Below are positions 1 through 5,406 of a stretch of DNA of 7,586 bases, in pieces. The position numbers were made by a program, and so were the translations under genes. Location: positions 3,289-10,874 of the forward strand of contig NVQY01000075.1 of assembly GCA_002400675.1 (NCBI GenBank), written 5' to 3'. The stretch is from Paracoccaceae bacterium. Its GTDB lineage: Bacteria; Pseudomonadota; Alphaproteobacteria; Rhodobacterales; Rhodobacteraceae. The notes under the pieces were generated by a model. It was not told the DNA's origin and ran no database searches. It worked only from the letters and a program-made list of their open reading frames with translations. Each line of letters starts with the position of its first letter. The first letter of the stretch is position 1.

Positions 1-180
1 TGCCGGCAAAACCGCGCGCTCCTGCGTCATAGTATCGGCAATTTTCTCGCTCAGGCTAAGTTCAATCCCCGCCCGTTCCGCCTGTTGCAGCGCCCACGGC
101 ATATTCATGCGAAACGCGGCCACATACCAAACGGCAATGATGACCCCCAAAACGGTCAAAATAGGCAACAGGTTCTTCAT
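1..180 (-). CDS. ABC transporter permease, N-terminal part (cut by window edge)
   Basis: This is the first 60 codons of a membrane protein, starting MKNLLPILTVLGVIIAVWYV at 180 and running off the left edge. Residues about 4-24 form one hydrophobic membrane segment. A polar stretch follows (RMNMPWALQQAERAGIELSL), which resembles the periplasmic linker seen before the transport domain in permeases of the taurine/nitrate/NMT1-THI5 type. It lies 66 bases downstream of the ATPase gene on the same strand, so it is very probably the permease partner of that ATPase. The leader before the ATG is G-rich (GGCGGGGGGCGGGG) and has no clean Shine-Dalgarno core. The conserved EAA loop and the rest of the protein are outside the window, so the family call rests on the N-terminus and context. 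Confidence 0.75.
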   Translation of the reverse strand, partial: MKNLLPILTVLGVIIAVWYVAAFRMNMPWALQQAERAGIELSLSEKIADTMTQERAVLPA

Positions 181-205
181 CCCCGCCCCCCGCCAAACAA
201 GCACC

Positions 206-228
206 GTAGGGTGGGTGCCAACCCACGC
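206..228. repeat. Short hairpin repeat, copy 1
   Basis: On the plus strand GTAGGGTGGGTG is followed by CCAACCCACGC. GTGGGT (211-216) and ACCCAC (221-226) form a 6-bp stem with a 4-base loop. A near-identical element lies at 6730-6751. Both copies sit in short gaps between co-directional minus-strand genes, here between the ABC ATPase stop and the permease start. As RNA from the minus strand it reads GCGTGGGTTGG then CACCCACCCTAC. It looks like a REP-type intergenic repeat; its function is unknown. Confidence 0.6.
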
Positions 229-246
229 CGGCCCGCAACATCCACG

Positions 247-1047
247 CTATTCATCATCGCCATGCCCCGCCCTAAGCCCTTCGCGGACCCGATGCGCAAC
301 CTCCAGAAACTCCGGCGTGTCGCGAATATCCAAAGGGCGCTCCTTGGGCAGCGGACTTTCAATCACATCCGTAATCCGCCCCGGTCGTGGACTCATCACG
401 ACGATCCTGGTGCTCAGATACACCGCTTCGGGGATCGAGTGGGTGACAAAGGCAATGGTCTTTTGCGTGCGCGCCCAAAGCGCCAGCAATTGCTCGTTCA
501 AATGGTCGCGTACAATCTCGTCCAGCGCCCCAAACGGTTCGTCCATCAACAGGATATCCGCATCAAACGCCAAGGCGCGGGCAATACTCGCCCGCTGCTG
601 CATCCCGCCCGACAACTGCCAGGGATATTTCTCTCCAAACCCTTCCAGATCAACAAGTTGTAGCACGTTCTTCGTGCGCTCATCCTGCTCTGCCCTGGAA
701 AACCCCATGATCTCAAGTGGCAGTTTGATGTTGCGCGAAATGGTGCGCCACGGATAAAGCCCGGCGGCCTGAAACACATAGCCATACGCGCGCTTGCGCC
801 GCGCCTCATCCGGCGTCATTCCGTTGACCGTCACCGTGCCCCCGGTGGGATGCTCAAGATCCGCCAGCACCCGCAGGAACGTGGTCTTGCCACAGCCCGA
901 AGGCCCAATGAAGCTGACAAAATCCCCCTTGTCGATGGTCAGGTTCACATCCCTCAGCGCATGCACCGGACCGTCGTTGGTCTGAAACGTCAGATCCAGC
1001 CCACTGGCGGTGATAACCGGCTCCGGTTTAGGTTCACTTGTCATCAT
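247..1047 (-). CDS. ABC transporter ATP-binding protein, NMT1/taurine-type
   Basis: This is the cytoplasmic ATPase of an importer, 266 residues and full length for the TauB/SsuB/ThiZ-like family. In order: Walker A GPSGCGKTT at residues 48-56, Q-loop Gln93, signature LSGGMQQR at 145-152, Walker B ILLMDEP at 165-171 and switch His203. All catalytic residues are present. The gene begins 33 bases after the dihydropyrimidinase stop and is followed by the permease, so it is part of the same transcription unit. This suggests uptake of pyrimidines or a breakdown intermediate, but the ATPase itself carries no substrate information. Two adjacent ATGs (1047 and 1044) are possible starts. AAGG sits 4 bases before the first and 7 before the second, so the second may be the one used. 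The family is sure; the substrate is inferred from context only. Confidence 0.93.
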   Translation of the reverse strand: MMTSEPKPEPVITASGLDLTFQTNDGPVHALRDVNLTIDKGDFVSFIGPSGCGKTTFLRVLADLEHPTGGTVTVNGMTPDEARRKRAYGYVFQAAGLYPWRTISRNIKLPLEIMGFSRAEQDERTKNVLQLVDLEGFGEKYPWQLSGGMQQRASIARALAFDADILLMDEPFGALDEIVRDHLNEQLLALWARTQKTIAFVTHSIPEAVYLSTRIVVMSPRPGRITDVIESPLPKERPLDIRDTPEFLEVAHRVREGLRAGHGDDE

Positions 1048-1080
1048 AGTGCCTTGATATTCCTTGCTATTAGCTGCACA

Positions 1081-2532
1081 TTAAACCCCCGTCGCCGGAA
1101 TGCCAGTACGGGCCACAGGGCGCGGCGCGCTCAGCTCTTTCCAGCTGCTCAGCGCCTTGTTGACGGAGCCATTGGCCTCGCGGGCAACAAACTTGCCATG
1201 GCCTTCCTGCGTGCGAATCTCGCCATCATAAACCGCGACATGCCCGCGCGTCAGCGTGAACCGGGGCAGGCCTTTGACGTGCTTGCCCTCAAACACATTA
1301 TAGTCAATCGCCGACTGCTGCGTGTCAGCCGTAATGGTCTTTTCCTTCTCAGGATCCCACACCACCAGATCCGCATCCGCCCCCACCAGAACCGCACCCT
1401 TCTTAGGATAGCAATTCAGAATTTTCGCTATATTGGTTGAGGTTACAGCAACAAACTCATTCATCGTCAACCGCCCCGTGGCCACCCCATGGGTCCACAA
1501 CATCGGCATCCGATCCTCTAACCCGCCAGTGCCATTGGGTATCTTTGAGAAATCCCCAACCCCGTTGCGCTTTTGCTCAGTGGTGAACGCGCAATGGTCA
1601 GTCGCAACAACCGACAACGTCCCCGCCTGCAACCCGGCCCACAGGCTGTCTTGATGCTTCTTGTCCCGAAACGGCGGCGACATCACCCGGCGCGCCGCAT
1701 GATCCCAATCCTTGTTGAAATACTCAGACTCGTCCAGCGTCAGATGCTGGATCAACGGCTCTCCCCAAACCCGCTTACCAGCCATCTTGGCCCGTCGGAT
1801 CGCCTCGTGTGCCTCTTCGCAGGACGTATGCACCACATACAACGGCACCCCGGCCATATCGGCTATCATGATGGCCCGGTTGGTCGCCTCGCCCTCAACC
1901 TGACTGGGGCGTGAATAGGCGTGCGCCTCGGGGCCATTGTTGCCCTCAGCCAGCAATTTCGCCGTCAATTCCGCCACCACATCGCCATTCTCGGCATGCA
2001 CCAGCGCAATGCCCCCCAGCTCAGCCAACCGGTTAAACGAGGCAAACAACTCGTCATCATTGACCATCAACGCGCCCTTGTAGGCGAGGAAATGCTTGAA
2101 CGTGTTGATCCCACGATCCACCACATCCTGCATCTCATTGAACACCTTTTCCCCCCACCAGGTCACGGCCATGTGGAACGAATAATCACAATTCGCGCGG
2201 GTCGATTTGTTGTCCCAGCGCTTGAGCGCATCCAACAACCCCTCGCCTTGATTGGGCAGGGCAAAATCCACCACCATCGTCGTGCCCCCGGCCAATCCGG
2301 CGCGGGTCCCGCTCTCAAAATCATCCGACGAATAGGTCCCCATGAACGGCATCTCAAGATGCGTATGCGGATCAATCCCGCCGGGCATCACATAACACCC
2401 GGTGGCATCCAGTTCCTCATCCCCGCTCAGATTCGGACCAATCTCTGTGATCACCCCGTTCTCGATCAGAACATCCGCCTTATAAGTCAGATCGGCAGTA
2501 ACGATGGTGCCATTCCTGATAACCTTGCTCAT
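1081..2532 (-). CDS. hydA: Dihydropyrimidinase / D-hydantoinase
   Basis: This cyclic amidohydrolase opens 5,6-dihydrouracil or dihydrothymine to the N-carbamoyl-beta-amino acid, the second step of reductive pyrimidine breakdown. At 483 residues it is normal for the family. The binuclear metal site is complete: DPHTH gives His56 and His58, AYKG gives the carboxylated Lys152, VHAENGD gives His179, VVHTS gives His235 and ATDHC gives Asp312. The N-terminal part (MSKVIRNGTIVTADLTYKAD) and the C-terminal part (from about 380) form the usual beta-sandwich around the TIM barrel. The start is supported by GGGGAGAG upstream. It lies 84 bases after the carbamoylase and 33 before the ABC ATPase, all on one strand. 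The enzyme is called pydB in some pathway schemes. Hydantoinases of this family often accept other cyclic ureides, but the neighbours strongly favour dihydropyrimidines. Confidence 0.95.
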   Translation of the reverse strand: MSKVIRNGTIVTADLTYKADVLIENGVITEIGPNLSGDEELDATGCYVMPGGIDPHTHLEMPFMGTYSSDDFESGTRAGLAGGTTMVVDFALPNQGEGLLDALKRWDNKSTRANCDYSFHMAVTWWGEKVFNEMQDVVDRGINTFKHFLAYKGALMVNDDELFASFNRLAELGGIALVHAENGDVVAELTAKLLAEGNNGPEAHAYSRPSQVEGEATNRAIMIADMAGVPLYVVHTSCEEAHEAIRRAKMAGKRVWGEPLIQHLTLDESEYFNKDWDHAARRVMSPPFRDKKHQDSLWAGLQAGTLSVVATDHCAFTTEQKRNGVGDFSKIPNGTGGLEDRMPMLWTHGVATGRLTMNEFVAVTSTNIAKILNCYPKKGAVLVGADADLVVWDPEKEKTITADTQQSAIDYNVFEGKHVKGLPRFTLTRGHVAVYDGEIRTQEGHGKFVAREANGSVNKALSSWKELSAPRPVARTGIPATGV

Positions 2533-2535
2533 GAA

Positions 2536-2545
2536 ATCTCTCCCC
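2536..2545 (-). promoter_or_regulatory. Ribosome binding site of dihydropyrimidinase
   Basis: On the minus strand GGGGAGAGAT ends 3 bases before the ATG, placing GGAG 7 bases from the start. The identical 10-mer stands at exactly the same distance before the carbamoylase start (3874-3883), so the two genes share a matched leader. Confidence 0.7.
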
Positions 2546-2565
2546 TGCGGGCACTGCGGCCCCAG

Positions 2566-2616
2566 CTTCTTCTTGTTGCAAATACTCCGGGGGTATGGGG
2601 GCTGGCCCCCATTCCC
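2566..2616 (-). repeat. GC-rich hairpin intergenic element, copy A
   Basis: Read on the minus strand directly after the carbamoylase TGA: GGGA, then an inverted repeat ATGGGGGCCAGCCCCCAT (positions 2612-2595; 7-bp stem with a CCAG-type loop), then ACCCCCGGAGTATTTGCAAC and AAGAAGAAG. The order of hairpin, C-rich box, GGAGTATTT and AAGAAGAAG recurs in degenerate form at 5348-5406. I recall similar elements as frequent after genes in Rhodobacterales genomes. It lacks a U-run after the stem, so it is not a classical intrinsic terminator, and here it lies inside an apparent operon. Confidence 0.55.
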
Positions 2617-3870
2617 TCACTCCGAAACAATCTCCGCCGTCTCGACAACCGCATGCATCAACACATCCGCCCCGGCCGTCGCCCATTCCTGCGAAATCTC
2701 CTCAGCCTCATTATGCGACAACCCATCCACACAAGGACACATCACCATCGCCGTCGGGGCCACCTTGTTGATCCAACACGCATCATGCCCGGCTCCCGAA
2801 ATCAGGTTCATATGACTATACCCCAACCGCTCAGCCGCACTGCGAACCGCACTCACACACCCCTCGTCAAAGGTCACCGGATCAAACCCGCCAACCTTCT
2901 CAAACTCAATCTCCAACCCCATTTCATCAGCAATCGCCTGCCCCTCAACCCGCAGCCGCGCCTCCATATCCTCGATCACCGCCAGATCGGGCGAGCGGAA
3001 ATCAACCGTAAACACCACACGCCCCGGAATCACATTGCGCGAATTGGGATACACGTCGATATGCCCCGCGGCCCCCACAGCATGCGGTGCGTGGCTCCAG
3101 GCGATCTCGTCCACCTTGTCCAGAACCCGCGCCATGCCAAGCCCGGCATTCTTGCGCATCGGCATCGGCGTCGACCCGGTATGGCTATCACGCCCGATAA
3201 TTGTCACCTGCGTCCACGACAGACCCTGCCCGTGCGTGACCACCCCGACAACCTTGCCCTCGGCCTCCAGAATCGGCCCCTGTTCAATATGCAACTCGAA
3301 CATCGCGTGCATCTTTCGCGCGCCAACCTCTTCGTCACCGCGCCAGCCAATCCGCTTCAACTCATCACCAAACTTCTTGCCTTCGGCGTCCTCGATATCA
3401 TACGCCCAGTCCTGCGTATGCATCCCCGCAAACACCCCCGACGACAACATCGCCGGCGCATAGCGTGTGCCTTCCTCATTGGTCCAATTGGTGACAACGA
3501 TCGGGTGCTTGGTCCTGATCCCCAGATCATTCAGCGTGCGGATAATCTCCAACCCGCCCAGCACACCAAGAACCCCGTCATACTTGCCGCCCGTTGGCTG
3601 CGTATCCAGATGGCTGCCCACATAGACCGGCAAGGCATCCAGGTCCGTGCCCTCGCGCCGCGCGAACATGTTGCCCATTTGATCCAGCCCCATGGAACAA
3701 CCCGCCGCCTCGCACCAGCTTTGGAACAACGCGCGCCCCTCGCCGTCCTCATCCGTCAGGGTCTGGCGATTGTTGCCACCGGCCACGCCGGGGCCAATCT
3801 TGGCCATCTCCATCAGGCTCTCCCAAAGCCGCTCTCCGTTGATCCGAAGGTTTTCTCCAGGTGCGCCCAT
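2617..3870 (-). CDS. pydC: Beta-ureidopropionase / N-carbamoyl amino acid hydrolase (M20 family, Zn-dependent)
   Basis: The enzyme hydrolyses N-carbamoyl-beta-alanine to beta-alanine, CO2 and ammonia, the last step of the pathway. The protein has 417 residues, typical of the hydantoinase/carbamoylase branch of M20 amidases. Metal and catalytic residues are intact: GSHLDT (His87), YDGVLG (Asp98), NEEG (Glu132 base, Glu133 ligand), LHIEQG (His194) and LSHNEAE (His386). A lid/dimerisation domain lies about 205-325. The start at 3870 (MGAPGENLRINGERLW) was chosen because the frame stays open far upstream into the regulator region, but only this ATG has a good ribosome site (GGGGAGAGAT) and family-like residues after it. 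It is the first gene of the unit that continues into dihydropyrimidinase and the ABC genes, and it is transcribed divergently from a RutR-type regulator. L-carbamoylase specificity is possible from sequence alone; the context favours beta-ureidopropionase. Confidence 0.92.
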   Translation of the reverse strand: MGAPGENLRINGERLWESLMEMAKIGPGVAGGNNRQTLTDEDGEGRALFQSWCEAAGCSMGLDQMGNMFARREGTDLDALPVYVGSHLDTQPTGGKYDGVLGVLGGLEIIRTLNDLGIRTKHPIVVTNWTNEEGTRYAPAMLSSGVFAGMHTQDWAYDIEDAEGKKFGDELKRIGWRGDEEVGARKMHAMFELHIEQGPILEAEGKVVGVVTHGQGLSWTQVTIIGRDSHTGSTPMPMRKNAGLGMARVLDKVDEIAWSHAPHAVGAAGHIDVYPNSRNVIPGRVVFTVDFRSPDLAVIEDMEARLRVEGQAIADEMGLEIEFEKVGGFDPVTFDEGCVSAVRSAAERLGYSHMNLISGAGHDACWINKVAPTAMVMCPCVDGLSHNEAEEISQEWATAGADVLMHAVVETAEIVSE

Positions 3871-3873
3871 GTG

Positions 3874-3883
3874 ATCTCTCCCC
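3874..3883 (-). promoter_or_regulatory. Ribosome binding site deciding the carbamoylase start
   Basis: GGGGAGAGAT on the minus strand, 3 bases before the ATG at 3870. It is identical in sequence and spacing to the site before dihydropyrimidinase. It fixes the start against an upstream in-frame ATG that would add about 98 residues overlapping the divergent regulator. Confidence 0.75.
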
Positions 3884-3914
3884 TTATCATGGTCAGGCTT
3901 GTCACGCTCGGGCC

Positions 3915-3944
3915 TTGCAAGCAGCCCATTCCTGACCGTATGGT
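3915..3944 (+). promoter_or_regulatory. Possible promoter of the first TetR/RutR-type gene
   Basis: TTGCAA (3915-3920) and TATGGT (3939-3944) are 18 bases apart, each matching 4 of 6 bases of the sigma-70 consensus. The -10 box would lie inside the first operator dyad, which fits repression by an autoregulator. I found no equally good promoter for the divergent carbamoylase unit. Confidence 0.3.
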
Positions 3945-3947
3945 CAA
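3932..3947. promoter_or_regulatory. Predicted RutR-type operator 1
   Basis: CTGACCGTATGGTCAA contains the dyad TGACC-N4-GGTCA. It closely matches the known E. coli RutR site, TTGACCA-N2-TGGTCAA. It lies in the divergent region between the carbamoylase start and the first regulator, 62 bases upstream of the carbamoylase ATG. The second operator is 33 bp away, centre to centre. Confidence 0.75.
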
Positions 3948-3964
3948 GGTGAGAGCACCACATC

Positions 3965-3980
3965 CTGACCATACGGTCAA
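3965..3980. promoter_or_regulatory. Predicted RutR-type operator 2
   Basis: CTGACCATACGGTCAA has the same flanks as operator 1, with the central four bases reversed (ATAC against GTAT). The 14-mer TGACCATACGGTCA is the exact reverse complement of the matching 14-mer in operator 1. At 33 bp (about three helical turns) the two sites face the same side of the DNA, allowing two dimers to bind together. Confidence 0.75.
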
Positions 3981-4002
3981 GAAAATTCTGAAAGGCCCGC
4001 CC

Positions 4003-4656
4003 TTGTCCAAGGACCCCCGCCCGCTGTCGAAAAAGGAAATCCGCCAGGAGAATGAAAAGTTGATTCTGGTCGCTGCCGAAAAAGTCTTTGCAGAGGCGGG
4101 GTTTGGCGGTGCCACGATGCAGCTTATTGCCGATCTGGCCGGGTTGCCAAAGGCCAACCTGCACTATTACTTCCCAACTAAGGAAGCGCTGTACCGGCAG
4201 GTGGTTCAGAACATCTTTCAGATCTGGCTACAGGCGGCAGACGTGTTCGATGCGGCCTCTGGTCCGGCCGAGGGAATCGGTGCCTATATCGACGCCAAGA
4301 TGGAAATCAGCCGCCGCCACCCGGCCGGCTCCAAGGTCTGGGCCTCAGAGGTCATGCACCGCGCGCCGGTGATTCAGGACTATCTGGAAACCACGCTGGT
4401 GGACTGGACAACGGGGCGAATGAAGCTGATCCAACACTGGATCGACACGGGGCGCATGGACCCCGTAGACCCGCGCCATTTGCTGTACATGCTCTGGGCC
4501 ACAACCCAGCATTACGCCGATTTCGGCCACCAGATCGAGACCCTGAATGGCGCAAAACCCCTAAGCGACGAACAATGGAAAGGGGCCAAAACCTGCATCA
4601 AACGCATCATCCTCAAAGGAATAGGTGTATCCGAGGCAGATTTTGCCGATCTCTAG
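4003..4656 (+). CDS. TetR-family regulator, RutR paralogue
   Basis: A DNA-binding repressor with an N-terminal TetR helix-turn-helix (about residues 18-64: GGATMQLIADLAGLPKANLH then YYFPTKEALY) and a RutR-like C-terminal ligand domain. The latter includes ISRRHPAGSKVWASEV, APVIQDYL, HLLYMLWATTQHYADF and a final IKRIILKGI. E. coli RutR carries the matching blocks SRDYPQASRLF and WASTQHYADF. The start is uncertain. TTG at 4003 (217 residues, AAAGG 7 bases upstream) leaves both operators upstream. ATG at 3940 (238 residues) has no ribosome site and would place both operators at least partly in the coding region, so I prefer TTG. It is divergent from the carbamoylase and 48 bases before a second RutR-type gene. 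It probably represses the catabolic unit and itself in response to a pyrimidine or pathway intermediate; that is inference. Confidence 0.85.
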   Translation: MSKDPRPLSKKEIRQENEKLILVAAEKVFAEAGFGGATMQLIADLAGLPKANLHYYFPTKEALYRQVVQNIFQIWLQAADVFDAASGPAEGIGAYIDAKMEISRRHPAGSKVWASEVMHRAPVIQDYLETTLVDWTTGRMKLIQHWIDTGRMDPVDPRHLLYMLWATTQHYADFGHQIETLNGAKPLSDEQWKGAKTCIKRIILKGIGVSEADFADL

Positions 4657-4661
4657 ACATA

Positions 4662-4694
4662 TTACCGCAAAGGTCTGGCATAACGCGCCGGTAA
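4662..4694. other. Weak inverted repeat between the two regulators
   Basis: TTACCG (4662-4667) and CGGTAA (4689-4694) are separated by 21 bases in the 48-base gap between the regulator genes. It could be an operator for the second regulator, but six-base arms at this distance may be chance. No TGACC-N4-GGTCA site is present in this gap. Confidence 0.2.
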
Positions 4695-4704
4695 CAGGCT
4701 AACA

Positions 4705-5343
4705 ATGTCAGACCCAAACCGGTTTCAAATCATGCCCGCACCACAAAAAAGCACCCGTATCCAGCAAAAGAACCGCGCGGCCATCCTCGAGGCGGCGCTG
4801 GACGTGTTTTCGGCCCAGGGCTTCCGTGGCACCACGATCGACCAGATCGCTGCCGCCGCCAACCTGTCCAAACCCAACCTGCTGTATTATTTCCCCTCAA
4901 AAGAGGCAATCCACGCCACCCTTCTGGCCGGCCTGCTCGACACCTGGCTGGCCCCCTTGCGGACGATGAACCCCAAGGGCGACCCGTTGGAGGAGATCCT
5001 TGGCTATGTGCGGCGCAAACTACAGATGAGCCGGGATTACCCCCGCGAAAGCCGTCTGTTCGCCCATGAGGTGGTGCAAGGCGCACCGCGTATCTATCAC
5101 GCCCTCTCGACCGACCTGAAATCACTGGTAGACGAAAAAACCACCCTGATCGAAACGTGGATCAAGCAGGAAAAACTCGCCCCGGTCCACCCCTACCATC
5201 TGTTGTTTTCAATCTGGTCCCTGACGCAGCATTACGCCGATTTCGACGTGCAAATCCGCGCTGTGATGGATGCCGAAGACCCCTTCACCAACGCGCCGGA
5301 CTTCATCGACACGCTCTACCGCCGGCTCCTGACACCCACCTGA
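4705..5343 (+). CDS. rutR: TetR-family regulator RutR-like, pyrimidine-responsive
   Basis: The protein has 212 residues, the same length as E. coli RutR, and resembles it along its whole length: LSKPNLLYYFPSKEA in the helix-turn-helix region (about 42-68), DTWLAPL (79-85), SRDYPRESRLF (109-119), GAP (126-128), DLKSLVDEKTTLIETWIK then KLAPVHPYHLL, and SLTQHYADF (172-180). In E. coli, RutR binds uracil and releases DNA, controlling pyrimidine use. Here it follows a paralogue by 48 bases on the same strand, so the two are probably co-transcribed. ATG at 4705 has only a weak AGG upstream; Met10 (4732) is an alternative start that would leave a palindrome, AAACCGGTTT (4716-4725), in the leader. 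It ends in the convergent region with preA. Its role beside the first regulator cannot be told from sequence. Family assignment is firm; orthology to RutR is likely. Confidence 0.9.
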   Translation: MSDPNRFQIMPAPQKSTRIQQKNRAAILEAALDVFSAQGFRGTTIDQIAAAANLSKPNLLYYFPSKEAIHATLLAGLLDTWLAPLRTMNPKGDPLEEILGYVRRKLQMSRDYPRESRLFAHEVVQGAPRIYHALSTDLKSLVDEKTTLIETWIKQEKLAPVHPYHLLFSIWSLTQHYADFDVQIRAVMDAEDPFTNAPDFIDTLYRRLLTPT

Positions 5344-5347
5344 CCCG

Positions 5348-5406
5348 CTTCTTCTGTTGATAAATATCCCCGCCGGAGGCCGCGCCCCCAAAGGGGGCCG
5401 CCCCCC
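5348..5406 (-). repeat. GC-rich hairpin intergenic element, copy B
   Basis: This lies between the converging ends of the RutR gene (stop 5341-5343) and preA (stop 5407-5409). On the minus strand, directly after the preA TGA, come GGGGGGCGG, then a stem GCCCCC (5384-5389) / GGGGGC (5393-5398) with a 3-base loop, then GGCCTCCGGCGGGGATATTT, ATCAAC and AGAAGAAG. It has the same architecture as the element at 2566-2616. It may act as a transcription end or an RNA-stabilising hairpin for preA, but no U-run follows the stem on either strand. Confidence 0.5.

Noticed and set aside
85..757. Plus-strand open frames opposite the ABC ATPase
   Set aside because: They are antisense to a complete ATPase with all motifs, and show no domain or ribosome site.
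3884..3897. Third RutR-type operator near the carbamoylase ribosome site
   Set aside because: On the minus strand CCTGACCATGATAAGG has one good half-site (TGACC), but the other arm does not match GGTCA.
3871..4164. N-terminal extension of the carbamoylase to an ATG at 4164
   Set aside because: It would overlap the regulator's helix-turn-helix region and both operators, and it lacks family similarity. The ATG at 3870 has a strong ribosome site.
1921..4656. A 2.7-kb plus-strand open frame running antisense through dihydropyrimidinase and carbamoylase into the first regulator
   Set aside because: Only its last part (from about 4003) has protein-family features. The rest is low-complexity, His/Arg/Pro-rich sequence opposite two enzymes with intact catalytic motifs, as expected from codon bias in a GC-rich genome.
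5384..5398. Classical rho-independent terminator for rutR or preA
   Set aside because: The stem is clear but no U-rich tract follows on either strand, so I list it as part of a repeat element instead.
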